The notes under the pieces are model-generated. The model had not been told where the DNA came from. It made no database searches and worked only from the letters and a program-made list of their open reading frames with translations. Made by a program: the position numbers and the translations under genes. 57,350 nt of DNA from Gammaproteobacteria bacterium (GTDB taxonomy: Bacteria; Pseudomonadota; Gammaproteobacteria; GCA-001735895): NCBI GenBank assembly GCA_022340305.1, contig JAJDOF010000007.1, forward strand, positions 1-57,350, read 5' to 3'. The number at the start of each line of letters is the position of its first letter. Position 1 is the first letter of the stretch. Positions 1 through 8,746 of this stretch are shown piece by piece.

Positions 1-167
1 TAACAAGCCTCCATCACGACATCGACCGGTTTCTGAGTGGCCATGAACCTGGCCAGGTCGTTGCGTTTGAGTTGACGGTTAAAAACGATCTTCATGCGAT
101 CGGTCATCGCGCAAAGCTGGAAAACATTTTTTGCTAAATCCACTGAAATTAAATTATGCTCACTCAT
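1..167 (-). CDS. IS110-family transposase, N-terminal part (cut by window edge)
   Basis: The reverse strand reads from an ATG at 167 out through the window edge for about 55 codons. The start reads MSEHNLISVDLAKNVFQL, followed by an arginine/lysine-rich stretch and then VVMEAC. This is the N-terminal half of the DEDD catalytic domain of IS110-family transposases; the Asp in VDLAKN and the Glu in VMEAC are two of the acidic catalytic residues of that family. IS110 enzymes are recombinases guided by an RNA encoded in a non-coding end of the element. Only the first sixth of the expected 300-400 residues is inside the window, so I cannot tell whether the gene is intact. Confidence 0.85.
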   Translation of the reverse strand, partial: MSEHNLISVDLAKNVFQLCAMTDRMKIVFNRQLKRNDLARFMATQKPVDVVMEAC

Positions 168-255
168 GATGGACGCTCCTGATGGTTAGCTGAAACGAGT
201 TTGTTGCTCTATCAGTTTGGCGCATTGCGACGCCGATTTCACTGGAGCGTCCATC
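168..255 (-). mobile_element. IS110 left-end non-coding segment with inverted repeat
   Basis: Directly upstream of the IS110 transposase start lie two perfect 12-base inverted arms, GATGGACGCTCC at 168-179 and its complement at 244-255. They enclose 64 bases that can form further short pairs. In the IS110 group the non-coding end ahead of the transposase carries the structured guide (bridge) RNA, so this is the expected place for it. The hairpin is seen directly; assigning it as the element end or as part of the guide RNA is inference. The outer boundary of the element is not fixed and may lie around 255-270. Confidence 0.5.
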
Positions 256-275
256 TCATCACACGCTTTCCGGTT

Positions 276-385
276 GCACGGGGACACACGCTTTCGAATT
301 CGCTTTCGAATTGAGATGGAAAATACAATCGGGCCTGCGCTCTACTTTTGGCGCGGAAAGTGTCTCGTTGCTCGCCCTACCATTG
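276..385 (+). repeat. Degenerate copy of GGGGACACAC short inverted-repeat element
   Basis: This stretch matches 2514-2601 over most of its length. The shared parts are GGGGACACACGCTTTCGAATT, a run close to GAGATGGAAAATACAATCGG, and GCGCTCTACTTTTGGCGCGG. The left arm GGGGACACAC is intact. The right arm is decayed (AGTGTCTCGTTGCTC instead of GTGTGTCCCCTTGC), and CGCTTTCGAATT is partly duplicated in tandem. It has no coding capacity of its own. The rest of 256-587, up to the cyclase gene, shows no gene. Confidence 0.7.
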
Positions 386-587
386 ATCGCCCCCAAGCAA
401 ATGCCTATTCTGCAATATTGATCGAAGTAGGATCATTTCTGTGAATGATCGTGCCTATGCGGTCTTTGATTGCAACCCAGAAATTAGCGCCCGATAACGC
501 GCTTTCAGGATTGTCTGAGTATTAGGCTCCGGCAGAGTTTCGCGCTAGTATCTGACTGACCTGCCGATATGAGGAATTTGTCTTCAG

Positions 588-2363
588 ATGGATGAACGCC
601 TACCGCGTAAGCTCGCTGTTATCCTTTACGCAGACGTAGCCGATTACTCGCGTCTGACCGGCGAGGACGAAGATGCGACCCATCGTCGCCTCAGTGAATA
701 TCTTGATTTAGTGAGTAATTCGATTAGCAAGCATCAGGGAAAGGTCATCCACTACGCGGGCGATGCCGTTCTGGCAGACTTCAGCACTGTAATAAATGCT
801 CTCGAATGCGCTACCTCGATTCAAAACAATCTTTCGAACCGAAACCAGGATCTATCCGATGAACGAAAAATTCAGTTTCGTATCGGTATCAATCTTGGCG
901 AGGTTATTGTAGATCGGGATGACATCTACGGTAATGATGTAAATGTTGCCGCACGTTTGGAGAGCCTGGCTGACCCAGGTGGAGTTTGTATTTCGGACGC
1001 CGTCCGTACAGCCATCGGCAACAAACTCCCACTGGCCTATGAGTTCATGGGGGAGCAGTCAGTAAAAAATATTAAGGACCCCATAAGAGCCTATCAAGTA
1101 AGACTTCAGCCAAAGGAGCCGTTGCCAGCAGCAGTTTCCGATTTTCAAGAGTTCGATCTGCCAGACAAACCATCAATCGCTGTTTTACCTTTTAGCAATA
1201 TGAGTGGTGATCCGGAACAGGAGTATTTCAGCGACGGCATTACAGAAGACATCATCACGGCCCTTTCGAAAATCAAAAATCTCCTCGTAATCGCCAGAAA
1301 TTCGACTTTCACGTACAAGGGTAAATCGGTAGATGTGCGCCAGGTCAGTCGCGAGCAGGGTGTTCGCTACGTATTGGAAGGCAGCGTCCGCAAAGCTGGT
1401 AACCATATTCGGGTAACCGCACAGCTTATCGACGCGATGACCGGCCATCATATCTGGGCCGAACGCTACGATCGAGAATTAAACGATATCTTTGCGGTGC
1501 AGGACGACATTGTGCGCGAGATCGTGGTCGCGCTGGACGTAGAACTGAATGAAGGCGAACAGGCAAGGATCTGGTCGAGTGGCACTGCCAATGTGAAAGC
1601 CTGGGAGTGTGTACGGCTGGGTTCGTACAACGCCGTGTATAGCGTCAATCCGGAAGTGAAGTTGCAGGCAAAAGCACTGTTGGAAAAAGCGCTTGAGTTA
1701 GATCCTTCCTATGCGATTGCCTGGGTGATGCTCGGTTGGATTTATCAACAATATGTGGATGTCGCATCCCTCGCCAGGGATTGCAATAGCCCTGAAACCG
1801 CGCTCGCATCGATGCTCGATTGTGCACACAAGGCGCTTGCCGCAGACCCATCCTGTGCTGACGCCTATGGCTTGTTGGCGATGTATCATCTGGAAATAAA
1901 AGCATTTGATCAAGCCAAAGATATGGCTGAGAAAGCAATCTCGCTGGCGCCAAATAATGCACATAATCTTGGTGAAGTGAGCATGGTTTTGAACAAGACC
2001 GGAAACCCACAACGGGCGCTGGAGCTTCAAAAACGGGCGATGCGGGCATGTCCGATGTATCGCCCCGGATTTCTTCGAGGCCTGGGTCTTTCGTATTACC
2101 TGCTGGGTCAGCTTGATTCAGCTATTAGCGCTTTTAAAAAATCTATTGCGCGGGAATCGGAGTACCTCTCCGCGCACACAAATCTCGCCTCTATTTTTGG
2201 CGAGCTTGGGAAGCTCGAAGAAGCAAAAGAACCGGTTCGCGAAATTTTAAGATTGGCGCCGGATTTTTCGATCAAGGCATACATGAAGGGTCTTTCGTTT
2301 AGCGATCCGGAGATTTTAGCCCGTATGGAAGAAGGACTTCGTAAAGCTGGCTTACCTGAGTAA
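588..2363 (+). CDS. Class III adenylate/guanylate cyclase with TolB-like and TPR domains
   Basis: This is a 591-residue soluble signalling protein. Residues 8-170 are a class III nucleotide cyclase catalytic domain: metal-binding Asp16 (LYADVADYSRL) and Asp59 (HYAGDAVLADF), with Asn119 and Arg123 in VNVAARLESLA as transition-state residues. At the usual base-selecting Lys position (K-x-x-G-D) there is a His. Residues 193-320 (SIAVLPFSNMSGDPEQEYFS onward) are the TolB-N/FlgO-like domain common in this architecture, and residues 345-560 carry TPR repeats. There is no signal peptide or membrane segment. Proteins of this design are abundant in Alphaproteobacteria and some Gammaproteobacteria; their targets are mostly unknown. 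Substrate (ATP or GTP) and even activity cannot be read from the sequence. The gene stands alone between two copies of a short repeat. Confidence 0.88.
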   Translation: MDERLPRKLAVILYADVADYSRLTGEDEDATHRRLSEYLDLVSNSISKHQGKVIHYAGDAVLADFSTVINALECATSIQNNLSNRNQDLSDERKIQFRIGINLGEVIVDRDDIYGNDVNVAARLESLADPGGVCISDAVRTAIGNKLPLAYEFMGEQSVKNIKDPIRAYQVRLQPKEPLPAAVSDFQEFDLPDKPSIAVLPFSNMSGDPEQEYFSDGITEDIITALSKIKNLLVIARNSTFTYKGKSVDVRQVSREQGVRYVLEGSVRKAGNHIRVTAQLIDAMTGHHIWAERYDRELNDIFAVQDDIVREIVVALDVELNEGEQARIWSSGTANVKAWECVRLGSYNAVYSVNPEVKLQAKALLEKALELDPSYAIAWVMLGWIYQQYVDVASLARDCNSPETALASMLDCAHKALAADPSCADAYGLLAMYHLEIKAFDQAKDMAEKAISLAPNNAHNLGEVSMVLNKTGNPQRALELQKRAMRACPMYRPGFLRGLGLSYYLLGQLDSAISAFKKSIARESEYLSAHTNLASIFGELGKLEEAKEPVREILRLAPDFSIKAYMKGLSFSDPEILARMEEGLRKAGLPE

Positions 2364-2513
2364 CCTTTATGGGGCGTTTTTTCGCCTATCAAAAATTAAT
2401 TTCTGGGGCCTTTTATCTTCCGAGAAGACCTTGAATAAACCGGGCTGGGAGGCAATCTTCGGGCAGGAGTGGTTGCACGGGGACACACGCTTTTGAATGG
2501 GCTACAAGGGGCT

Positions 2514-2601
2514 GCAAGGGGACACACGCTTTCGAATTGAGATAGAAAATGCAATTGGGCAGGCGCTCTACTTTTGGCGCGGAAACTGTGTGTCCCCTTG
2601 C
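2514..2601. repeat. 88-bp element with perfect 14-bp terminal inverted repeats
   Basis: The arms GCAAGGGGACACAC (2514-2527) and GTGTGTCCCCTTGC (2588-2601) are perfect 14-base inverted repeats enclosing 60 bases without an ORF. A further GGGGACACAC lies just upstream at about 2479-2488, and a decayed copy of the whole unit is at 276-385. It is small, non-coding and palindrome-ended, which fits a MITE or a REP/RAYT-mobilised element. No transposase for it is present here. The remaining parts of 2364-2740 hold no gene. Confidence 0.75.
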
Positions 2602-2740
2602 TCGCTCGCCGTTGCTCGCCGCAATGCCGGTCACCGCTATTCTGGTTGGATTTTGAGCCTGCTGTTTCTCTCCACAATAATTCGATTACCCCTCCTGATT
2701 TAGAGTTACCTGAAATCACTGATCTCGTTACACTAGTCGA

Positions 2741-4546
2741 ATGGATTCGACATTTGTAACGGCAACAGACGCACCAAAGCTATCGCGCTCACCCTTGCGT
2801 TTTGCCTTGTATTTTTATCTCAAGTCGCGCAAGACTTTGCTGGCGATCTTTTTCTTCGAAGCACTGCAGGCGGCTTGTACCATCCTGTTGCCATATGCGG
2901 TCAAGGAGATTATCGATGCGGTGACGCTGGCCAATGAAACGGGCGTCGACATATTTGTCGCCGGTCAGGACGCGCTGATACTTTTTGCGGCGCTAAACCT
3001 TGGGATTGTGTTATTCAGTCGCGCAAGCGGAGCGGCGCTGGTTATGACCGGCCCCTATTTGCGTGCCGAGATCCGTAAATCGCTATTCAGCTACTTGCAG
3101 CATCATTCACATCGTTATTTTATTTCGCATTTTGCCGGATCGCTGGCGAACCGCATCGCAGAAGTCTCGACCAGCTGCATGCACGCACTGTGGACGGTGA
3201 CCTTCGATTTTTATCCGCTGATCATCAAATCCCTGGTGGCATTGGTCGTGCTCTTCGGTGCCAGCGGGGACCTGGCTTTGGTGCTGAGCCTCTGGTTGGG
3301 GATTTATGTCTATGTGTCTTATTTGTTGGCAAAACGCTGTCGTGTGTATGCCCAGGACTTTGCTGCAGCACGGTCACTGGTGACCGGCAAGGTGGTCGAT
3401 TCGGTCACTAACGTGATGAATGCCAAGATGTTTGCCCGTCGCCAGTATGAAGAAGACTACCTGACGGATTACCTCAACCATGAAGTTAACCACGCGTTAC
3501 GGACTTACTGGTACATGGAAAAATTGCGCTGGTTCCAGTTCTCGGCGGCGATGGTGCTGATGGTCGCAATGGTGGGTTATGCCCTGAAGATATGGTCTGA
3601 GGGAAACATGACCGTGGGCGAATTCTCCATGGTCGCGGGCCTGGCGATCATGCTGATCGAAGCTGCGCGAGGTTTGAGTCGCAGCTTTCTCGAGTTTTTT
3701 GAATACCTCGGTAACATCGAAGATGGCGTTGCAGTTTTTGTGCAGCCGCATGAAATCGTGGATAACCCCGCTGCGAGCGTATTGACAGTAGACCGGGGTG
3801 AAATCGCATTTAACGATGTTACCTTTATCTACAAGGAAGGATTGCAGGTTTTCGAACACCTTGATGTCACTATCGAGCCGAAACAGCAGGTGGGTCTGGT
3901 CGGGTTTTCGGGTTCCGGTAAATCCACCTTTGTGAACCTGATCCTGCGCCTGTTCGAACCTGTGAGCGGTGCTATCGAGATCGATGGACAGAATATCCTC
4001 GGCGTGACCCAGGATAGCCTGCGCGAGAATGTCTCGATGATTCCGCAGGACCCGATGTTGTTTCACCGCTCACTGATGGAGAATATTCGCTATGGGCGTC
4101 TGGATGCCAGCGATGACGAGGTCGTCGAGGCGGCGAAAAAAGCACACGCTCACGAATTTATTCTACAGACGGAAAAGCAGTACGACTCGCTGGTAGGGGA
4201 GCGCGGGGTGAAGCTTTCCGGCGGGCAGCGGCAGCGTATCGCGATTGCGCGCGCTATCCTTAAGGACGCACCCATTTTAATACTGGATGAGGCGACTTCT
4301 GCGCTCGACTCGGTAACTGAAAAGAAGATCCAGCTGGGTCTGGATAACCTGATGAAGGGTCGAACCGTGGTCGTGGTCGCGCATCGTTTGTCGACGATTT
4401 CGCATATGGATCGCATCCTGGTATTTGATCAGGGGCAGATTATTGAAGACGGCAGTCACCAGCAACTTTTGCTCAGAAACGGTCATTATGCTCATCTGTG
4501 GAACATGCAGGCGGGCGGGTTTCTGCCGGAGCAGGATCCCTCCTGA
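2741..4546 (+). CDS. ABC exporter, fused permease-ATPase (MsbA/Atm1-like half-transporter)
   Basis: The 601-residue protein has an N-terminal membrane domain of about six segments (residues 22-330). The ATPase domain (about 350-590) shows Walker A GFSGSGKST near 389, signature LSGGQRQRIA near 490, Walker B ILILDEATSALD near 510 and the H-loop AHRLST near 547. It would work as a homodimer exporting a hydrophobic or lipid-like substrate from the inner membrane; the substrate cannot be named. The length is typical for the family. The start at 2741 has no clear ribosome-binding site, and no partner gene lies next to it. Alternatives within the family, such as a lipid flippase or a peptide/siderophore exporter, cannot be told apart. 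Confidence 0.9.
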   Translation: MDSTFVTATDAPKLSRSPLRFALYFYLKSRKTLLAIFFFEALQAACTILLPYAVKEIIDAVTLANETGVDIFVAGQDALILFAALNLGIVLFSRASGAALVMTGPYLRAEIRKSLFSYLQHHSHRYFISHFAGSLANRIAEVSTSCMHALWTVTFDFYPLIIKSLVALVVLFGASGDLALVLSLWLGIYVYVSYLLAKRCRVYAQDFAAARSLVTGKVVDSVTNVMNAKMFARRQYEEDYLTDYLNHEVNHALRTYWYMEKLRWFQFSAAMVLMVAMVGYALKIWSEGNMTVGEFSMVAGLAIMLIEAARGLSRSFLEFFEYLGNIEDGVAVFVQPHEIVDNPAASVLTVDRGEIAFNDVTFIYKEGLQVFEHLDVTIEPKQQVGLVGFSGSGKSTFVNLILRLFEPVSGAIEIDGQNILGVTQDSLRENVSMIPQDPMLFHRSLMENIRYGRLDASDDEVVEAAKKAHAHEFILQTEKQYDSLVGERGVKLSGGQRQRIAIARAILKDAPILILDEATSALDSVTEKKIQLGLDNLMKGRTVVVVAHRLSTISHMDRILVFDQGQIIEDGSHQQLLLRNGHYAHLWNMQAGGFLPEQDPS

Positions 4547-4796
4547 TCTATTAAGGTCACATTCAATATCAACTGTCGCCGGCACCATTTGTCCACCGGA
4601 GTGGGGTAAGTCCAGTTCGCGAAGCCCGTCGCAGCTACCTGGGCGCCTGCTTTGTGCCGTAAGCGCTGGTTACCTGTTCAACGATAGATGGCAGGTATCT
4701 GGAAGTGTCAATTTGCCTACAGCCGTTAAGTCTAAAGCTTGAATTCAGTATAATGAGCAGCGCACACTAGCAGAGCAAATATTAATCAAGGAACAC

Positions 4797-5126
4797 ATGA
4801 GCCGATACTCGAAGAAGCAGAACGCATCACCTGAGACCCGCAGTGACGCGATGAAGACCGCCAGGGGCAACCAACGGCCCGGCCAGACCAAGGAGCAAAC
4901 ACGGCTTATTGCCCAGGGCATCCAGAAGGGGATAGATCAGTACAAAAAGCAACACAAGGCGAAATTGCGCGAAATGGACAAGCGACTCAAGACGACCCAG
5001 CTGAAATCGAGCTCGGCGAATGAGACCGAAGTCCAGAAGCAGACTGTCTATCGGCAACATTGGCTGCCCTGGTTCCTGCTAGCACTTTCCTGGCTGGGTG
5101 CCGGTCTTTATTTCTATCTCGGCTAA
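4797..5126 (+). CDS. DUF2956 family small membrane-anchored protein
   Basis: The 109-residue protein starts with a basic, glutamine/lysine-rich region containing GQTKEQTRLIAQGIQKGID (about residues 29-48). This is the hallmark block of DUF2956, a gammaproteobacterial family of unknown function. A long charged helix, probably a coiled coil (about 45-80), follows, and a single membrane segment lies at the C-terminus (WLPWFLLALSWLGAGLYFYL). AAGGA about 5 bases upstream of the ATG supports the start. It stands alone. Confidence 0.8.
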   Translation: MSRYSKKQNASPETRSDAMKTARGNQRPGQTKEQTRLIAQGIQKGIDQYKKQHKAKLREMDKRLKTTQLKSSSANETEVQKQTVYRQHWLPWFLLALSWLGAGLYFYLG

Positions 5127-5425
5127 GAAAATACGCTTTGGCCTTGCCAAATAGTTTCCACCGGGTAGAAAAAGGGAGCTAATCATAGGACGAGTGTATA
5201 GGTCGGTTATGTGCCGGAAGCCGCGACTGATATTCGAGGCCGGGGGCCGTTGTGGGTCATTTTTGCTGTCCGCCGATAACCCACAAGCTCTCGCTGTGCT
5301 TCAATTTCTTGATCAACGTCGGTTATAGCGTTTATCAATAAGACGCTCCAAATCGCTGATAAAGCATGGGTGTTTTATGAAAATGAGCGATTTAAATTAT
5401 TGATTTTTAAATAAAATAAATTTTT

Positions 5426-5605
5426 CCTGTAATCAACAGATCCCACGTTCGATCCACGGTGCCGGCACCAGTTCAAAAGCGACCTCAACAGGGGCATTTT
5501 CTTTGCCAGCTGTTTTTTCTCGAGAATGCCTGCAATCTCAAAGATTCCGTTGGTAATACTATTTCCAGAACGCATGCAAATGAGTGCAGTGTCGAGTGTG
5601 TGTCC
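5426..5605 (+). repeat. Repeat copy A: 3' half of a tRNA-Thr-like gene plus downstream flank
   Basis: Positions 5426-5470 read like the anticodon loop (CCTGTAA), variable region, T-arm (CACGTTCGATCCACGG) and acceptor end GCCGGCACCA of a tRNA. The anticodon region and acceptor fit tRNA-Thr(TGT). No D-arm or 5' acceptor strand precedes it; the upstream sequence is AT-rich. It continues into a degenerate hairpin (GACCTCAACAGGGGC) and a tail ending CGAGTGTGTGTCC that matches copy B at 8931-9093, with about 85% identity by eye in the first 70 bases. The rest of 5127-5906 holds no gene I can support. Confidence 0.65.
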
Positions 5606-5906
5606 TGCCTATTCGCCTATTCTCCGATCAAAGGAGCCAAAGCTCAGGAATTACGCATTAGAGACTGATTTCGGCGCCCAGCGGATGTCTGTGAATTTCT
5701 ATTTCTATCTTGTTGGTTTTCGCTTTCAGGTTTTTGCCCAATCGTGACGATCACAAAATATTTTAGATCAGGTCTATACTTCACCTTAAATACTCGGGTG
5801 AAACACTGGGGGCGCTGTAGCCTTGAGACTGATACCTGCCTCTCAGAAATGCACCACCTGTTATGCCAAAGTGATGGTGTTTGAATAATGCGAGTGTAGC
5901 AATCCC

Positions 5907-6272
5907 ATGACTGAGCCACATTTCAATTTGATCTTCAATGGCAAGCTAGAAGCGGGCCACAATAAGGATGAGGTCCGCCTTACTCTCGAGAGCCTGTTCA
6001 AATTTGACGACGAAAACCAGACCGATTTTTTCAGTGGGCAACCTGTAATTCTGAGCGAGAACATGAACGCCACGACGGCCAATTCATTCAAACAGGCACT
6101 TGCTGCTGCTGGCGTGGCAACGCAGCTGGTAACAGCTAATGATACTGCGGCAGACGAAGATATTAAGTCTCGACGCCGAGCCAGTCGGCGCACTAATAGC
6201 GTACGCCGTGCCCGTATCCGAGATGCTACATTTCTGCCTGATCGGAGGGAGGGCATGGATCGACGACGGTAA
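5907..6272 (+). CDS. Hypothetical protein with basic C-terminal tail
   Basis: I do not recognise this 121-residue protein with certainty. The N-terminal 80 residues (FNLIFNGKLEAGHNKDEVR, then FSGQPVILSE and FKQALAAAGVATQLV) look like a small alpha/beta domain seen at the start of various gammaproteobacterial proteins of unknown role. The last 35 residues are very arginine-rich and end in DRREGMDRRR, the DRR-type tail often seen behind a linker. There is no membrane segment or signal peptide. No strong Shine-Dalgarno motif precedes the ATG. It lies upstream of an FHA-domain protein on the same strand, but 300 bases apart, so co-transcription is uncertain. Confidence 0.55.
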   Translation: MTEPHFNLIFNGKLEAGHNKDEVRLTLESLFKFDDENQTDFFSGQPVILSENMNATTANSFKQALAAAGVATQLVTANDTAADEDIKSRRRASRRTNSVRRARIRDATFLPDRREGMDRRR

Positions 6273-6362
6273 CAATGACAACGCGATACTTGTGAAGTTA
6301 AACCTCCAATCACAGCCAGCCGCAGCAATTTGGTGTTCAGTACTGGATGTGGGCCCACCTGA

Positions 6363-6560
6363 ACTGCTGACATCAATACATCGGGCAAAGAGGAGCAGGA
6401 TTGGTTTCCGGATGGTCAACCCGATGATTTCACCGAGTTTGGATTGAAAATCCGCCAGCTTGAACTAATCTTTACATCTACTCGGCAGGGGCAGCTTATG
6501 CTATCGGGAACTGCAAGCATATGTATGCCGGACCCTTGCGATGCTAGATCGATGGAATGA
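6363..6560 (+). other. Open, coding-like stretch without a clear start
   Basis: In one frame this segment is open for about 65 codons and reads like protein: NTSGKEEQDWFPDGQPDDF, then FGLKIRQLELIF, ending at TGA 6558-6560. No good start codon or ribosome-binding site was found. It sits between the basic-tail protein and the FHA gene and could be a remnant of a gene or a frameshifted extension of the upstream one. I cannot name a family. Confidence 0.25.
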
Positions 6561-6570
6561 GAACGAATAG

Positions 6571-6945
6571 ATGAAGACAAACCCTGGCTTGAAGCTTGAG
6601 CTCCTGGAAGGTCGGAAGTACATACTGGGGCGACAAGGTCATATCTACGTGGATTCACCGATCGCCAGTAAACAACATGCCGAGATAAGCATTCGGGACG
6701 GAAAGGTATTTCTGCGTGACCTGAATTCGAGAAATGGAACCTTCGTGATGAACAACGGGAAACTGGTTAAATTCGATTCCGGCTTTGTCGAATTGGATCA
6801 GGCCATGGTGATTGGCAAGCGAACCTATGTCATCAAGGATTTGCTCGCCTTCGCCAGTGACTTTGTTGAGGCCGACGATCATACCACCCGCCTCGAAGCT
6901 CCGCAGTGGAATAAGAGCAAGCGTGGCGATAAAATGCGCGGTTAG
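6571..6945 (+). CDS. FHA-domain protein
   Basis: The 124-residue protein is essentially one forkhead-associated domain. It shows GRQGHIYVDSP (about residues 20-30), SKQHAEI (about 33-39) and DLNSRNGTFV (about 50-59), which contain the conserved Gly-Arg, Ser/His and Asn-Gly residues that bind phosphothreonine peptides. It has no other domain and no membrane segment, so it would act as a soluble phospho-dependent adaptor. No Ser/Thr kinase or phosphatase gene is nearby, so its partner is unknown. The start lies within the sequence GAATAGATGAAG, without a strong ribosome-binding site. Confidence 0.85.
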   Translation: MKTNPGLKLELLEGRKYILGRQGHIYVDSPIASKQHAEISIRDGKVFLRDLNSRNGTFVMNNGKLVKFDSGFVELDQAMVIGKRTYVIKDLLAFASDFVEADDHTTRLEAPQWNKSKRGDKMRG

Positions 6946-7343
6946 GTCGGCACCTCACGAGGACACACAGCAATCCCTGCAAAACGACCTGCAGTCGCTC
7001 AGTTGACGCATCTGACGTGTAAACAGGTGATCGGGCCTTCGAGATGCCCATGCCCAGCGACTTTTTCATTCCAAATCATCAGGTTATAAAATAACCCATA
7101 ATTCTTCACCGCAGGGAATTATGCAAATTATATGAAAAAACCCCGTAAGTTATTGATTTGTCGTCCTGGCGTGGGCTTTCGCACGAACCTTCCCATACGC
7201 AAAAACAGACACTGGCAAATTGCTTACCGGTGGCAATCTTCGGCCAGGAACGATCAACCGTAGTTATCAGTTCATGTAACGCAATTCATTCTCAATCTAT
7301 AAAATATGGCCTGTCCCCGGATACCCCTTCGAATGCCCTAATT

Positions 7344-7634
7344 GTGGTCTGTCCCCGAATACTCTCCGAATACTCCCTCAGATAAGCCTGGTGGGTTCTC
7401 GAGACGTTCACTAGCAGTCATCCCCGCGAAAGCGGGGATCTCCTAATAGCGTGTTGCAAGATTCCCGCTGACGCGGAATGACGCACTAACCGGGTAGCAT
7501 CAGAGTCTCAAATGGGTTGTAAACCGCCCCCTGACTACAAAAAGCCATTGTTCGTAAGCCTGCAGTTTTTGCTACTAACTAGTTGATGCATTTGAATCTT
7601 CGAGGTGCGCTAAAGGGTGCAGGGGACAGACCAC
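7344..7634. repeat. Outward-facing GTGGTCTGTCCCC / GGGGACAGACCAC pair
   Basis: GTGGTCTGTCCCC at 7344-7356 and its exact complement at 7622-7634 bracket about 265 bases without a gene. The same 13-mer recurs at 20154-20166, and 12 of its bases at 28088-28099. Such motifs are common near REP sequences mobilised by RAYT (Y1) transposases in Gammaproteobacteria; no such transposase is in the window. The whole interval 6946-7801 has no gene I can support. Confidence 0.55.
7417..7482. repeat. Palindromic dispersed repeat (GTCATCCCCGCGAAAGCGGGGA type)
   Basis: The segment begins GTCATCCCCGCGAAAGCGGG and ends ATTCCCGCTGACGCGGAATG followed by AC, so both arms are hairpins and the ends are inverted with respect to each other. 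A related, more decayed copy is at 49744-49832. Repeats with these arms are common intergenic palindromic elements in many Proteobacteria; function unknown. Confidence 0.65.
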
Positions 7635-7801
7635 GTTTTTCTATCGCACCTGATCGATGTCGAGTTTAATAGCCAGCATTGGTTCGACGACGATTTATGA
7701 CTTGCTCCATCTGCCGCTGCAAAACTTGGTTAACCCCGGACCCCGGAATTCCCCCGTGCGATTGAGCGTCCATGAGTGGACGCCTCCTCGTTTGCAAGTA
7801 G

Positions 7802-8602
7802 TCAGTTTGAGACAGTTGGCCCCTGCAGGTATTCAGGCCGACTCGGCCCGACGCCTGCACCCGGACGATACCGCGAGAACGATCGGCGCTGGATGCCTGC
7901 GAAATCCGTAGTTGCTTTACGTCGCTCGGACCATCCATCAAGCCAGCGCACGATTCTTTCAAGCTGCTCGAGGTCGGCGAGTACCCGTGATGGTTGCATC
8001 TCATGTAAGCCGATTCCATTCTCGGCCGAATGCACAAAATTCTGACTGTCTCGAAGTACCGCTATGACGGGAATGCCGAGTGAGTCGAGAAAACGCATGA
8101 GTCTCGCGAAACTTTTGGTATGTTTGCGCGTGCGATTCGCGATGACCGCCAGCTTGTGTTCATTGCGATTGATTTTTGCAACCAACAGCAGGTCAGCGAT
8201 GCAACGCGAGGCCGCGTCAATGTCCATGGATGACGGCAGGACAGGTACCAGTATCCTCGTCGAGTCCCGCGTAATCTCGCGCAACTCGTCATGGCAGATG
8301 CCGGCCGGCGAATCCACGATCACGTTGACTATGTTGTCGGGTACGCGCAGCTGCCAACTGCGGGTAGTCTGCACGGATTTTTTATAGGCCGTGATGCCAT
8401 GGATCGCGGGCAAAGCTTCCGAGCGGCGCTTGAGCCAGGTTGTCGAAGAGCCCTGGGGATCGAAGTCCATGATAGCGGGCGTCCTTCCCTGCTGTGCGTA
8501 GCAAGCCGCCAGATTGGTTGCGAGCGTTGACTTGCCGGAGCCTCCTTTGGGGTTAAGGATGACAATTTTGTTAAGGTTAATTTGTCGAGGTGATATCAGC
8601 AT
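7802..8602 (-). CDS. ParA/MinD-family ATPase, orphan
   Basis: The protein has the deviant Walker A motif of the ParA family (NPKGGSGKSTLATNLA, near residue 18 if the start is at 8602). This is followed by DFDPQGSSTTWL (switch I region) and VIVDSPAGI (Walker B). From 8602 it is 266 residues, close to the usual 210-270. The frame stays open upstream to 8758, and an ATG at 8632 has AAGGA almost touching it, so a longer form is possible. Family members move plasmids, chromosomes or large protein assemblies by ATP-dependent dimerisation on DNA or membrane. No parB, cargo gene or centromere-like repeat is seen beside it. The arginine-rich C-terminus after residue 240 may be an unusual read-out. An IS3 remnant flanks its 5' side, so it probably belongs to a mobile segment. 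Confidence 0.85.
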   Translation of the reverse strand: MLISPRQINLNKIVILNPKGGSGKSTLATNLAACYAQQGRTPAIMDFDPQGSSTTWLKRRSEALPAIHGITAYKKSVQTTRSWQLRVPDNIVNVIVDSPAGICHDELREITRDSTRILVPVLPSSMDIDAASRCIADLLLVAKINRNEHKLAVIANRTRKHTKSFARLMRFLDSLGIPVIAVLRDSQNFVHSAENGIGLHEMQPSRVLADLEQLERIVRWLDGWSERRKATTDFAGIQRRSFSRYRPGAGVGPSRPEYLQGPTVSN

Positions 8603-8746
8603 GGGCCTAATGTCACGCAGATAGAACTGCATTTCCTTGCGCCAGTTCACGATATATCGAAGTAATTCGCGAAATTTGGACAATTGACGGCTTACTGCGG
8701 CCGTCCTGCTGGCGCGAGACGACCAAAAAGGATGCCATTCGGTGCT

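Noticed and set aside
5426..5470. Possible functional tRNA-Thr
   Set aside because: Only the anticodon loop, T-arm and acceptor 3' strand are present; there is no D-arm or 5' acceptor strand.
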